The notes: generated by a model from the sequence alone, not told the origin. DNA of 64,000 bases from Paractinoplanes aksuensis (GCF_024137025.1 NZ_JAMYJR010000001.1:310001-374000), one strand, 5' to 3'. Numbered from the stretch's first letter, positions 33,056 through 41,861 are shown. Program-made: numbers and translations.

Positions 33056-34125
33056 GCGGAGCCTCCGGCATGCAGTCGGCGGATGAGGATGAGCAGGAAC
33101 GGGGCGCCGAGCAGCGCGGTGATGATGCCGATGGGGATCTCTTGCGGGGCCAGCAGCACACGAGCGATCACGTCGGCCCAGACCAGCAGGATCGCGCCGA
33201 GCAGGGCCGCCACCGGCACCACCCGGACGTGCGGCGCGCCGACCAGGCGGCGGGCCAGGTGAGGCACGACCAGGCCGACGAACCCGATGCTGCCGGATGC
33301 GGAGACCAGCACGCCGACACAGAGCGAGACGATGACCAGCAGCCGCATGCGGAACCGGTCGGGGTTGACGCCGAGGGTGTGCGCAGTCTCGTCTCCGACG
33401 GCCAACGCGTCGAGACGGCGGCCGACGATGGTCAGGTAAACGGCCGTACCCCCGATGACCACGGCCGCGATGGCCAGCAGCCCGTCCCAGCGGGCCAGGC
33501 CGAGCGAGCCGAGCAGCCAGAAGATCACCGACCGGGCGCCCTCGGCCGAGCCCGAGGCGAAGATGAGGAAGCTGGTCGTCGCGTACAGGGCGTAGCCGAC
33601 CGCGACGCCGGCCAGCAGCAGCCGGATCGAGGTGACCCGGCCGCCGCTGCGGGCGATCAGGAAGACCAGCAGCGAGGCGGCCAGCGCGCCCAGGAACGCG
33701 CTGGTCGACAGCGCGTACTGGCCGAATCCGGCCCCCGCGCCGAACAGGATGGCCGCGGCGGCGCCGCTGGACGCGCCCGAGTTGATGCCGAGCAGGTAGG
33801 GGTCGGCCAGCACGTTGCGGACCATGGCCTGCAGCGCGACACCGCAGACGGCGAGCCCGGCCCCGACCAGAACGCCGAGCAGCACGCGGGGGAACCGCAC
33901 CTGCCAGACGATGGCTTCCTGCGGCGGCGTCCAGGTCACGTCGCCCAGGCCGAACAACTGATGGACGAGAATGCGGGCCACGGTGGCCGGGCCGATCGCG
34001 ATCGCCCCCGTGCCGACCGCGATAACCCCGGTGACCACCAGACCGACGATGAGACCGGCCAGCCATAGGGTGGTCCGGCGTCGCTGCGCACTGACCCCGA
34101 GCACGTCTTGCACTACGGCTGTCAA
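33052..34125 (-). CDS. Metal-chelate ABC importer, FecCD permease
   Basis: The protein has 357 residues. FecCD landmarks are RFPRVLLGVLVGAGLAVCGVALQAMVRNVLADPYLLGINSGAS, FWLLGSLGLARWDG, DETAHTLGVNPD and IGFVGLVVPHLARRLVG. About ten helices are present. TTG at 34125 is preferred (GAAGGGG 5 bases upstream). The earlier TTG at 34158 lies inside the palindromic operator. It is the first gene of the operon. Confidence 0.87.
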   Translation of the reverse strand: MTAVVQDVLGVSAQRRRTTLWLAGLIVGLVVTGVIAVGTGAIAIGPATVARILVHQLFGLGDVTWTPPQEAIVWQVRFPRVLLGVLVGAGLAVCGVALQAMVRNVLADPYLLGINSGASSGAAAAILFGAGAGFGQYALSTSAFLGALAASLLVFLIARSGGRVTSIRLLLAGVAVGYALYATTSFLIFASGSAEGARSVIFWLLGSLGLARWDGLLAIAAVVIGGTAVYLTIVGRRLDALAVGDETAHTLGVNPDRFRMRLLVIVSLCVGVLVSASGSIGFVGLVVPHLARRLVGAPHVRVVPVAALLGAILLVWADVIARVLLAPQEIPIGIITALLGAPFLLILIRRLHAGGSA

Positions 34126-34140
34126 CGCAGCCCCTTCGCT

Positions 34141-34159
34141 CTTGCCAACTATTGGCAAG
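34141..34159. promoter_or_regulatory. Nur-type operator of the importer operon
   Basis: CTTGCCAACTATTGGCAAG is a perfect palindrome with a 3-base centre. Written as TTGCCA-N5-TGGCAA it has the 17-bp geometry of the Nur box (tTGCaa-N5-ttGCAA), the nickel-dependent Fur-family repressor site of Streptomyces. A -10 TAGGTT (34160-34165) lies directly upstream, so a bound protein would cover the transcription start. The arms differ from the consensus at one base each, so another Fur-family regulator is possible. Confidence 0.6.
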
Positions 34160-34207
34160 AACCTATCAAGGTGATCACTGCGTTGACAGTGGTGAAGATA
34201 ACGGCGG

Positions 34208-34453
34208 TCAGTCTGAACTTGCGGCGGCGATGTGCAGGCTCAGCTCCTTGACGAGCTCGTCCATCGTCTGGCCGGTCTGGGCGCGCAGGATGCTCAGGGC
34301 GAGTTGGGCCAGCAGCTCGAATGCGCGGGTACGGGCCTGCTCGTCCGGGAAGTCGGCCAGCAGTTCCTGGGCGCCGGCGAGGTCACCGCGGTGTTTGGCC
34401 GCGATGACCCCGGCGGCGCGCTGGGCGCCGGCGAAAGCGTCGGCTGCCGTCAT
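34208..34453 (-). CDS. Small helical protein downstream of superoxide dismutase
   Basis: The protein has 81 residues and is all helical in appearance (DAFAGAQRAAGVIAAKHRGD, ELLADFPDEQARTRAFELLA). No known motif. ATG at 34453 lies 3 bases after the dismutase stop, so they share an operon and the Nur box. I do not recognise a function. Confidence 0.65.
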   Translation of the reverse strand: MTAADAFAGAQRAAGVIAAKHRGDLAGAQELLADFPDEQARTRAFELLAQLALSILRAQTGQTMDELVKELSLHIAAASSD

Positions 34454-34456
34454 CTT

Positions 34457-35086
34457 TCAGGGCGCGACGATGATCGGGTTGCCGGCGGCCCGGGCGGCGT
34501 CGAAGCGCTTGGTCACGTCGGCCCAGTTGACCAGGCTCCACAGGCGGTCGACGTAGTCGGGGCGCACGTTCTTGTACTGCAGGTAGTAGGCGTGCTCCCA
34601 GGCGTCGAAGACCAGGATCGGCGTGGAGCCCTGGCCGACGTTGCCGTGGTGGTCGTAGATCTGCTCGACGATCAGGCGCTGCGACAGCGGCTCCCAGGCG
34701 AGCACACCCCACCCCGAGCCCTGTACGCCCTTGGTCGCGGTCGACAGCTGGGCCGAGAACGCGTCGAACGAGCCGAGGTGCTCGTCGATGGCGGCGGCGA
34801 GGTCACCCTCGGGCCGGTCGGCGTTGCTGCCCGGCCGCAGGTTGTTCCAGAAGATCGAGTGCAGCACGTGCCCCGAGAGGTTGAACGCGAGCGTCTTCTC
34901 CAGGCCGACCAGGGCGTGGTAGTCACCCTTGTCCCGGGCCTCGGCCAGCTGGTCGAGGGTGTCGTTGCTGCCCTTGACGTACGCCGCGTGGTGCTTGCTG
35001 TGGTGCAGCTCGAGAATCTGCCCCGACATCGCCGGCTCGAGCGCGCCGTAGTCGTAGGGCATGTCGGGCAGGGTGTAGACGGCCAT
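34457..35086 (-). CDS. sodF: Iron/manganese superoxide dismutase
   Basis: The protein has 209 residues. Metal ligands are in [23 protein letters not shown] and [13 protein letters not shown], all intact. It converts superoxide to peroxide and oxygen in the cytoplasm. ATG at 35086 has GGAGG 6 bases upstream. A Nur box stands 29 bases before the start, the arrangement of sodF in Streptomyces, where nickel-bound Nur shuts off the iron enzyme while nickel induces SodN. I therefore use the name sodF; the metal (Fe or Mn) cannot be proved here. Confidence 0.93.
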   Translation of the reverse strand: MAVYTLPDMPYDYGALEPAMSGQILELHHSKHHAAYVKGSNDTLDQLAEARDKGDYHALVGLEKTLAFNLSGHVLHSIFWNNLRPGSNADRPEGDLAAAIDEHLGSFDAFSAQLSTATKGVQGSGWGVLAWEPLSQRLIVEQIYDHHGNVGQGSTPILVFDAWEHAYYLQYKNVRPDYVDRLWSLVNWADVTKRFDAARAAGNPIIVAP

Positions 35087-35114
35087 GGTCAACCTCCACT
35101 TGCCGGTCAATTGC

Positions 35115-35135
35115 TATTGCAATCAGTTTGCAATA
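35115..35135. promoter_or_regulatory. Nur box of the superoxide dismutase operon
   Basis: TATTGCAA and TTGCAATA are perfect inverted arms separated by TCAGT. The core TTGCAA-N5-TTGCAA agrees fully with the published Nur consensus. It lies just before the dismutase gene on its promoter side. Confidence 0.8.
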
Positions 35136-35165
35136 CGACCCGAGTGGAGTGCGAGTAAGGCTGCC

Positions 35166-35813
35166 CTACGTGCCCTGGGGGCGGACGATGCCGGCGTCGT
35201 AGGCGTAGACGATGGCGGCGGCCCGGTCGCGGGCGCCGAGCTTGGTGAACAGGGTGCCGACGTGGGTCTTGACCGTGGTCTCGGCCAGCACCAGGCGGTT
35301 CGCGATCTCGCGGTTGGAGGCGCCGCGGGCCATCAGGCGCAGCACGTCGAGCTCGCGCTCGGTCAGGGCGCCGACCTGGTTGGCCGAGGGCCGGGTCTGG
35401 CGGCGGACCGAGTCGAGGATCGGGCCCAGCAGGGTGCCGTCGATCCAGGTGCCGCCCGCGGCCACCGTACGGATGGCTTCGATCAGGTTTTCCGGGGTGG
35501 CCGACTTGAGCTCGAAGCCGGCCGCGCCCGCGTCGACGGCCGACCACAGCACGTCGGTGTCGCCGAACGTGGTCAGCACACAGACCGGCGGGCCGCCGGC
35601 CGCGCGGACCCGGCGGGTCGCCTCGACGCCGTCGACCCCGGGCATCTTGACGTCCATGCAGACGACGTCGGCCGACCGCTCGGCCAGGGCCGGCACCACA
35701 GCCGCGCCGTCGCCGCACTCGGCCACCACCTCGAGGTCGGGCTGGCTGCGCAGGATCAGGGCGAGCCCGGCCCGGACCATCGGCTGATCGTCGACCAGGA
35801 CGACCCGGATCAC
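35166..35813 (-). CDS. NarL/LuxR-family response regulator
   Basis: The protein has 215 residues. The receiver domain has acidic residues VDDQPM and the phospho-Asp in VVCMDVKMPGVDG, with Thr/Lys at LTTF and ELKSATPE. The output LuxR HTH is LTERELDVLRLMARGASNREIANRLVLAETTVKTHVGTLFTKL. GTG at 35813 overlaps the kinase stop (GTGA). With the kinase it forms a two-component system divergent from the MMPL exporter, which it probably controls. Confidence 0.93.
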   Translation of the reverse strand: MIRVVLVDDQPMVRAGLALILRSQPDLEVVAECGDGAAVVPALAERSADVVCMDVKMPGVDGVEATRRVRAAGGPPVCVLTTFGDTDVLWSAVDAGAAGFELKSATPENLIEAIRTVAAGGTWIDGTLLGPILDSVRRQTRPSANQVGALTERELDVLRLMARGASNREIANRLVLAETTVKTHVGTLFTKLGARDRAAAIVYAYDAGIVRPQGT

Positions 35814-36907
35814 GCGGGCAACCCGGCCAGGCGGCGTGGCAGCACCGCCTCGACCACCCACCGCCCGTCGTCGGGATGGGCCTGGAAGCTGCCGCCGATC
35901 GCCGCCACCCGGTGGTCGAGCCCGGCCAGCCCGACCCCGGTGCCCGGCGCGGGACCCGGCTGCCGCGCGCTCGACACGCGCAGCAGCAGGCCCTCGCGGT
36001 CGACCACGATCGTGATGGCCGCGTCGGGCGTGACGGCGTGCTTGGCCACGTTGGTCAGCGATTCGCGCAGGACGTCGTGCAGCACGATGCGCGGCGCCGC
36101 GCCGACCGCGGTCATGTCGCCCCGCACGTCGACGTCGAGGCTCATGCCGGCCTCGCGATAGGTGGCCAGCAACTGGTCGAGCTCGACCGGGGCCGGCGCG
36201 GGCGACCCCTGGTGCATCAGCGACAGCGCCTGGCGCAACTCGTCCATGCCGGCGCGGCCCACCGCCTCGGCCTGGCGCAGCGCCTGCTCGGCCTCGGCCG
36301 GTGACGACGGGATCAGCAGCCGGGCCCCGGACAGGTGCAGCAGCACCACGCTGAAGCTGTGCCCGACCAGGTCGTGCAGGTCGCGGGCGATGCGCTGCCG
36401 GTCCTCGGTGACGGCGATGTCGGCCAGCCGGTTGCGGGTGCGTTCGAGCTCGTCGATCAGCGCGAACTGGCGGGCCACCACGTGCCCGAAGCCCCAGCCG
36501 ATCAGCAGGCCGCTGAACCACATCCAGGCCCCGATGCCCCGGTGCCAGTTGTTGGTCTCGAGCGCCCAGATCAGGAACGGCGAGAAGAGACAGGCCGGCA
36601 TGACCACCAGATCGACCCGCGTACGCCGGCCGGCCGCGACCACGGCCATGCCGACCACCACCACCATGTACGCGCTGTGGGTGACCACGAACGCGTCGCC
36701 GATCAGCGTCGGGACCGTCAGCCAGGTCAGGAGCAGCCAGCCCGGCATGGACGCCCAGTACACCCGCACGACGAGGGCCGGCAGCATCACGACGGCGACG
36801 ATCCAGCCCCAGTGCTCGGTGTAGACGAGGCTGAGCACGCCCAGCCCGGAGCCGAGCACGGCGGCCCCGCCCACGAACTCGCCACGATCGCTCAGCAGTG
36901 AAGGCAT
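35810..36907 (-). CDS. Sensor histidine kinase, HisKA_3 type
   Basis: The protein has 365 residues from ATG at 36907. About five transmembrane helices (residues 15-170) are followed by the dimerisation/phospho-His motif EDRQRIARDLHDLVGHSFSVVLLHL and a HATPase (RESLTNVAKHAV, GTGVGLAGLDHRV). It has no large sensor domain, so it probably senses membrane or cell-wall stress, as do similar actinomycete kinases (inference). A -10 TATATT (36915-36920) ends 7 bases before ATG, so the transcript is likely leaderless; the longer frame to 36952 is rejected. Confidence 0.9.
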   Translation of the reverse strand: MPSLLSDRGEFVGGAAVLGSGLGVLSLVYTEHWGWIVAVVMLPALVVRVYWASMPGWLLLTWLTVPTLIGDAFVVTHSAYMVVVVGMAVVAAGRRTRVDLVVMPACLFSPFLIWALETNNWHRGIGAWMWFSGLLIGWGFGHVVARQFALIDELERTRNRLADIAVTEDRQRIARDLHDLVGHSFSVVLLHLSGARLLIPSSPAEAEQALRQAEAVGRAGMDELRQALSLMHQGSPAPAPVELDQLLATYREAGMSLDVDVRGDMTAVGAAPRIVLHDVLRESLTNVAKHAVTPDAAITIVVDREGLLLRVSSARQPGPAPGTGVGLAGLDHRVAAIGGSFQAHPDDGRWVVEAVLPRRLAGLPA

Positions 36908-36943
36908 GCCCGAAAATATAGGTACCGCGGTGCCGCGACCGCC

Positions 36944-36989
36944 TCCTACCACGGTAGGAACCCGGCGCCGAGTTCCGACCGTGGTCCGA
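36944..36989. promoter_or_regulatory. Pair of related palindromes between kinase and MMPL genes
   Basis: Site 1, TCCTACCACGGTAGGA (36944-36959), is perfect. Site 2, TCCGACCGTGGTCCGA (36974-36989), has one mismatch between arms. They share TCC-ACC-GGT--GA and their centres are 30 bp apart (about three helical turns). They lie between the leaderless kinase promoter and the MMPL gene, where the LuxR-type regulator would be expected to bind. Confidence 0.6.
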
Positions 36990-37055
36990 CGACAGCGAGG
37001 GCCGAAATCCCGAGACTTCCTGTGACAGAAGCGACGTCAGAGGGAGAAGATCGTC

Positions 37056-39251
37056 ATGTTCACTGCGCTCGGGAGGTTCGTCGTCCGGCGGGCCCGGTTG
37101 ACACTGCTCGGCTCGTTGGTGGTGTTCGCCGTGACCGCGGTGCTCGGCTTCGGGGTCTTCGCCGGGCTGGCCAACGGCGGCTTCGACGATCCCGCCTCCG
37201 ACTCGTCCCGCGCCGCCCAGATCCTCGAGGACGACTTCGGGGCCGGGCCGCCCAACATCGTGCTGGTCGTCACGGCCGACGGCGGGAACGTGGACGCTCC
37301 CGACGCCGCGGCCGCCGGCCAGGCCCTGTCGACCGGGGTGGCCGGCCTGGCCGGGATCGACGAGGTCACCTCGTACTGGAATGCCGGTCAGGCCCCGGCC
37401 CTGCGCTCCGACGACGGCCGGGAAGCGCTGGTGCTGATCCGGGCGGGCGGCGACGACACCGCTCAGGAAGAGGCGGTCGTCCTAATCCGTGACCAGTTCG
37501 GCGGCGACCGCGGGCCGATCACGACCGAGATCGGCGGTCAGGCCGCGTTCGGCGAGGCGCTCGGCCACGGCCTCGAGCAAGACCTGGTGCTGGCCGAGTC
37601 GATCGCCATCCCGCTGACGCTGCTGCTGCTCCTGTTCGTCTTCCGCGGGGTCGTGGCGGCGCTGCTGCCGCTGGTCGTGGGCGCCTCGGCCACCGTCGGC
37701 GCGTTCTTCGTGCTGTGGGCGATCTCGCAGGTCACCGACGTCTCGGTCTTCTCGATCAACCTGGTCACGGCGCTCGGCCTGGGCCTGGCCATCGACTACT
37801 CGCTGCTGATCGTCTCGCGGTTCCGCGAGGAGCTGACGGCCGGTCACGACGTCGGCCTGGCGGTGATCCGCACGGTCGAGTCGGCCGGCCGCACGGTGCT
37901 GTTCTCGGGCGTGACCGTGGCCGTGGCGCTGCTGGCCCTGATCGCGTTCCCGCTGTTCTTCCTCCGATCCTTCGCGTACGCCGGGGTCGGGGTCGTGCTG
38001 GTGGCCGTGCTCGCGGCCGTGATCACCCTGCCCGCGCTGCTGGCCGTGCTGGGCCACCGGGTCAACGCGTGGAAGCTGCCCGGCGTCGTCCGCACCGACT
38101 CGCCGCGCTGGGCCGGGATCGCCGAAAAGGTGCTGCGCCGTCCCGGCCTGGTCACCGGGGGCGTGGTCGCGCTGCTGGTGCTGCTCAGCCTCCCCGTGCT
38201 CGGCACCAGCTTCGGCAACCCCGACGCCCGCGTGCTGCCCTCGGACGACCCGGCCCGGGTGGCCACCGAGAAGGCGCAGCGCGAGTTCGGCTTCACGGCC
38301 GAGGCCTTCCCGGTCGTGCTCCGGGGCGCTCCCGACCCGGCCCGCATCGACACCTATGCCGGCTCCGCGTCCCGCCTGCCGAACGTGGCCGAGGTGGTCA
38401 CCGCCCGCGGCACCTGGACCGACGGTCAGCAGACGGGTGAGCCCGGCCCCGACGCCCGCAAGTTCCAGGCCACGGCGGGGGAGTGGCTCGAGGTCGTTCC
38501 GTCGGTGGTCCCGATCTCGTCGGAGGCGACCGACCTCGTCCACGACCTGCGCGAGCTCGACCCCGACGTGCTCGTCGGGGGCAGCGCGGCCCAGCTCGAG
38601 GACACCAAGGCGTCGATCCTGGCCGTCGCGCCGTGGGCCGCGCTGTGGATCGCGGTCGCCACATTCGTCCTGTTGTTCCTGATGTTCGGCAGTTTCCTGG
38701 TGCCGCTCAAGGCGATCGTGCTCAACACCCTCAACCTGACCGCGATGCTCGGCCTGATGGTCTGGATCTTCCAGGACGGCAACCTGTCCGGCCTGCTCGG
38801 CTTCACCCCGACCGGCTTCACCGACATCGCGATGCCGCTGCTCATGTTCGCCGTGGCGTTCGGCTTGTCGATGGACTACGAGGTCTTCCTGCTGGCCCGC
38901 ATGAAAGAGGAGTACGACCGTACGGGCGACAACCACGCCGCGATCGTCACCGGCATCGCCAAGACCGGCCGCATCGTCACGGCGGCCGCCCTGGTCCTCT
39001 CGATCACGTTCTTCGCCTTCGCCACCAGCGGCATCACGTTCATGAAGATGTTCGGCCTGGGCCTGGGCCTGGCCGTCCTGATCGACGCCTTCATCGTCCG
39101 CGCCACGCTGGTCCCGGCCCTGATGAAGCTGGCCGGCAAGGCCAACTGGTGGGCCCCCGCGTGGGCACGCCGCGTCCACGCCCGCGCCGGCCTCGACGAG
39201 TCCGGCGGCACCCTCTCCACGTCGACCGAGCGGGAGCGCACGCTCGTCTGA
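37056..39251 (+). CDS. MMPL-family RND-type exporter
   Basis: The protein has 731 residues and two repeats of six helices with large outer loops. The MMPL/ActII-3 signature is visible in GLGLAIDYSLLIVSRFREEL (helix 4 Asp-Tyr pair) and the second-repeat copy AFGLSMDYEVFLLARMKEEYDR. The first loop starts FDDPASDSSRAAQILEDDFG. Such pumps export lipids or antibiotics using the proton gradient. ATG at 37056 has AGGGAG upstream. It is divergent from a two-component system and probably its target. The tail STSTERERTLV is hydrophilic. Confidence 0.92.
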   Translation: MFTALGRFVVRRARLTLLGSLVVFAVTAVLGFGVFAGLANGGFDDPASDSSRAAQILEDDFGAGPPNIVLVVTADGGNVDAPDAAAAGQALSTGVAGLAGIDEVTSYWNAGQAPALRSDDGREALVLIRAGGDDTAQEEAVVLIRDQFGGDRGPITTEIGGQAAFGEALGHGLEQDLVLAESIAIPLTLLLLLFVFRGVVAALLPLVVGASATVGAFFVLWAISQVTDVSVFSINLVTALGLGLAIDYSLLIVSRFREELTAGHDVGLAVIRTVESAGRTVLFSGVTVAVALLALIAFPLFFLRSFAYAGVGVVLVAVLAAVITLPALLAVLGHRVNAWKLPGVVRTDSPRWAGIAEKVLRRPGLVTGGVVALLVLLSLPVLGTSFGNPDARVLPSDDPARVATEKAQREFGFTAEAFPVVLRGAPDPARIDTYAGSASRLPNVAEVVTARGTWTDGQQTGEPGPDARKFQATAGEWLEVVPSVVPISSEATDLVHDLRELDPDVLVGGSAAQLEDTKASILAVAPWAALWIAVATFVLLFLMFGSFLVPLKAIVLNTLNLTAMLGLMVWIFQDGNLSGLLGFTPTGFTDIAMPLLMFAVAFGLSMDYEVFLLARMKEEYDRTGDNHAAIVTGIAKTGRIVTAAALVLSITFFAFATSGITFMKMFGLGLGLAVLIDAFIVRATLVPALMKLAGKANWWAPAWARRVHARAGLDESGGTLSTSTERERTLV

Positions 39252-39263
39252 GAGCCCGCCCAG

Positions 39264-39291
39264 CGGCGCCCCTCACCAAGCGGGGGCGCCG
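39264..39291 (+). terminator. Hairpin after the MMPL gene
   Basis: CGGCGCCCC (39264-39272) and GGGGCGCCG (39283-39291) form a 9-bp stem 13 bases after the stop. No U-run follows. Confidence 0.55.
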
Positions 39292-39422
39292 CCTCGTGGC
39301 GTGCTTCGCATCGAGCCGGCCGCCATCTCGTGGCGTGCTTTCCACCGACACGGAGCGGCAGGGGGCGCGGTCGGTAGGCTGATCGCGACGGTATTGGGCT
39401 TGCGGAAGGATCAGGGCGAGCG

Positions 39423-40043
39423 ATGCAGCAGGCGAAGGTCGACCACGGAGTTGTCAGCGGCACGTTCAGCCTCGACGGCCAGACGTTCGACGTCGACAAC
39501 AACATCTGGGTCGTCGGCGACGACACCGAGTGCGTGGTCATCGACGCCCCCCACGACGTCGACGCGATCCTGGCCGTGGTGGCCGGCCGCACGGTCCGCG
39601 CCATCATCTGCACCCACGCCCACGACGACCACGTCCGGGTCGCCCCCGCCCTGCGCGACCGCACCGGAGCCCCCGTCCTGCTCCACCCCGAGGACCGCCC
39701 CCTGTGGGAGCTGACCCACGGCAAGTCGACCACCTGGGACACCGACCTCACCGACGGCCAGAAGATCGAGATCGGCGGCACCACCCTGACGGTGCTGCAC
39801 ACCCCCGGCCACGCCCCCGGCGCCGTCTGCCTGCACGCCCCCGACCTGAACTGCGTCTTCACCGGCGACACCCTGTTCCAGGGCGGCCCCGGCGCCACCG
39901 GCCGCTCCTACTCCGACGCCGACGTCATCGTCACCTCGATCCGAGCCAAACTCTTCACCCTCCCCACCGACACGGTGGTACACACCGGCCACGGCGACGA
40001 CACCACCATCGCCCAGGAGCAAGCCACCCTCGGCAACGCCTGA
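39423..40043 (+). CDS. MBL-fold metallo-hydrolase
   Basis: The protein has 206 residues. Metal ligands are in CTHAHDDHVRVA (HxHxDH), HTPGHAPGAVCL, FTGDTLFQGG and VHTGHGDDTTI. It is in the glyoxalase II-like branch. In actinomycetes close relatives sit beside mycothiol-dependent formaldehyde dehydrogenase, but no such gene is here. ATG at 39423 has AAGGA upstream. Hydrolysis of a thioester such as a mycothiol adduct is possible, not shown. Confidence 0.88.
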   Translation: MQQAKVDHGVVSGTFSLDGQTFDVDNNIWVVGDDTECVVIDAPHDVDAILAVVAGRTVRAIICTHAHDDHVRVAPALRDRTGAPVLLHPEDRPLWELTHGKSTTWDTDLTDGQKIEIGGTTLTVLHTPGHAPGAVCLHAPDLNCVFTGDTLFQGGPGATGRSYSDADVIVTSIRAKLFTLPTDTVVHTGHGDDTTIAQEQATLGNA

Positions 40044-40091
40044 CCGCCGCCGCGCTCCTGAACAAGAGGACGGCTCTGTCATGATCGTCGT

Positions 40092-40424
40092 GTGGACGAG
40101 CGATACCGACCATCCTCTTTGCGAGTCATGGCCGAGTACGACGGCGACGGTGTATGGGACTACGACTCGGATCACTACGGCCCAGTGGCGCTGGACGCCC
40201 TGGGCGTGAGCGCAGAACTCGTCCAGCGGCTCAAAGAGTGGAGCCACCGGTACCAGGCGACAGCGCTGACCGACTTCGAGTTCCCCAGCCCGGACGACGA
40301 ACGGCACTGGATCAACCAGGGCCTGGGGCTGGCCTACGACCTGCAGAACGCGCTGCCCGACATCGACATCAGCTACGCCCACGACGCCGACAACAGACCA
40401 GTCCGCGAACGACGAGGTCCGTAA
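40092..40424 (+). CDS. Hypothetical acidic protein
   Basis: The protein has about 110 residues from GTG at 40092, or 98 from ATG at 40128. It is acidic with the conserved-looking segments VMAEYDGDGVWDYDSDHYGPV and LTDFEFPSPDDERHWINQGLGLAYDLQNALPDIDISY. The pattern resembles small immunity-like proteins of actinomycetes, but I do not recognise a family. Confidence 0.5.
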   Translation: MDERYRPSSLRVMAEYDGDGVWDYDSDHYGPVALDALGVSAELVQRLKEWSHRYQATALTDFEFPSPDDERHWINQGLGLAYDLQNALPDIDISYAHDADNRPVRERRGP

Positions 40425-41001
40425 CAGCCACCCTCGCCTGCCGTTGGGCCTGGAGGACGCCGTACCGGTCCTCGATCCCTGACCGTACGACGAATACGTC
40501 TTCCCCGGTCTGCGCCCATGGCAGAGCCCGCCCCTGGCCCGGCCCGAACGGGCTCGACCAGACACCACCGAGCCGACTGCCGTGCCGCCGTTCGCTCATC
40601 GGCGGCTCGCCCAGGCCGATCGGGGCGCGACTCGCGGCCGTCAGGCGCACTTGACCACGGCCGCACTACGAGGGCGCCGGGAACGTGCGTTCGTCAGGTG
40701 CGTATCCAGCGGGCGACCAGCGCGCTGACGTGCTCCTGCTGCCTGGTGACGGTGGCCAGATCGGGGAAGTCCATGACCGCGCGATCGAGGGCCGGCCATG
40801 TCAGCAGCCCGGAAGGGGCCTCGAACGCGAACGTGGCGGCGTCCGATGGGATGACGACAGGTGGCGCTGGATCAGTCCCGGAGGACGCAGCGGGCCCGAG
40901 CCTGAGCACCTGCGGTAGCGCTACCGAGCCTTGACCGCCGAATTGCGCGCAGGCGGCTTCGCCGAGCCGAGCGACGGCCGGCCGAGCGGATCGCCGCCCC
41001 C
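40425..41001. other. Stretch of decayed coding sequence
   Basis: No intact gene is convincing in these 577 bases. In one plus frame GLEDAVPVLDP, an in-frame TGA, then PYDEYVFPGLRPWQSPPLAR read like protein with high GC at the third codon base, but no start is evident. It may be the broken remainder of a hypothetical gene. A possible small minus-strand ORF is listed separately. Confidence 0.35.
40694..40909 (-). CDS. Possible small hypothetical protein
   Basis: The ORF has 71 codons from GTG at 40909. The C-terminal half (PSDAATFAFEAPSGLLTWPA, then LDRAVMDFPDLATVTRQQEH) looks more protein-like than its neighbours. No ribosome site stands out. It could be the end of a lost larger gene. Confidence 0.25.
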   Translation of the reverse strand: MLRLGPAASSGTDPAPPVVIPSDAATFAFEAPSGLLTWPALDRAVMDFPDLATVTRQQEHVSALVARWIRT

Positions 41002-41436
41002 GTGAAGCGCAATACCGAGGTGCTGGTAGCGGCTGCGGAAGCCATCGCTGCTACCGAGCCGGGCTGGGACGATGAAATGCGGGTGGCCTATGACCGGCAG
41101 GCCGAAGCGCGCTACTACGGCCGATCACTGGCCGCCACCGGTGTCGGGCGCGGCATCCGGTACGACAACACCGAAGGTTCGGATCCGATCGTCCTGAGCC
41201 GCTATGCCCGCCCCGGCTTGCCGGTGCTGGCGGACGACATCGACGTGCTCGGCGTTCGGCTGCTCGAGTCCTCGGCCGGTTTGCTCGGCCGGCGACCGAT
41301 GGTGTACGCCCGTATCGTCGATGACGATGCTGTTCTCGTAGACGAAATTGTCAGCTGGTGGGGAGTCTTGCTGGGCCTGTCTCGGCGTCAGCTGCCGATC
41401 CGAATTCGGCAGCTCCAGGCGCTACGCCACATGTGA
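41002..41436 (+). CDS. Hypothetical protein
   Basis: The protein has 144 residues from GTG at 41002 (MKRNTEVLVAAAEAIAATEP). It is mixed alpha/beta with a hydrophobic C-terminus (DEIVSWWGVLLGLSRRQLPIRI). No family recognised and no operon partner. Base composition matches the surroundings. Confidence 0.45.
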   Translation: MKRNTEVLVAAAEAIAATEPGWDDEMRVAYDRQAEARYYGRSLAATGVGRGIRYDNTEGSDPIVLSRYARPGLPVLADDIDVLGVRLLESSAGLLGRRPMVYARIVDDDAVLVDEIVSWWGVLLGLSRRQLPIRIRQLQALRHM

Positions 41437-41662
41437 GCCCGCCGGTCGGTGTCCGGTCCTTCCGTCCCGGCTTGCCGGCATCCTCCTGGAACGGGACCGC
41501 ACCGATCGACGCGTCGTCCGGTGACCAGAACCGGCACCGGCTGTCACGTCCGGATGCACAGGTGCAGCGAGCACTTCGGCGTTCTGCGCCTGGGCAGTTC
41601 GTCAGACGGGGTATGTCGAACGAGTCGGCGTTCGTGACGACCGGACGATCTAGTCTTGTGCC

Positions 41663-41800
41663 GTGGACGGAAGAGACATCGGGTGGGTGCTTGTCTTCCT
41701 GCTGGGCGTTGCCGTGCTGTATCGGGTGATCCGGACGGCCGTTGCGCACGGCATCGCCGATGCCGAGGAGAAGCGGCGTAAGGCCGACCGGGCCTCTTGA
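41663..41800 (+). CDS. Small single-pass membrane protein, leaderless
   Basis: The 45 residues start VDGRDIGWVLVFLLGVAVLY and continue RVIRTAVAHGIADAEEKRRK, one transmembrane helix followed by a charged tail. A -10 TAGTCT (41651-41656) stands 6 bases before the GTG, so the message probably has no leader. Function unknown. Confidence 0.6.
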   Translation: MDGRDIGWVLVFLLGVAVLYRVIRTAVAHGIADAEEKRRKADRAS

Positions 41801-41827
41801 CGGCCGGTTGAAAAGCAACTCCGGCCG
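41801..41827. terminator. Bidirectional hairpin between convergent small genes
   Basis: CGGCCGGTTG pairs with CAAC-CGGCCG across AAAAG, with a two-base bulge. It begins right after the stop of the small membrane gene and lies before the end of the convergent gene. Confidence 0.5.
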
Positions 41828-41861
41828 GCGCTCGTCGCGGCCGGTCCGGACGTCGCGTTTG

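Noticed and set aside
34183..34188. TTGACA on the plus strand as a promoter
   Set aside because: No -10 lies at a suitable distance and no plus-strand gene follows; the genes on both sides are on the minus strand.
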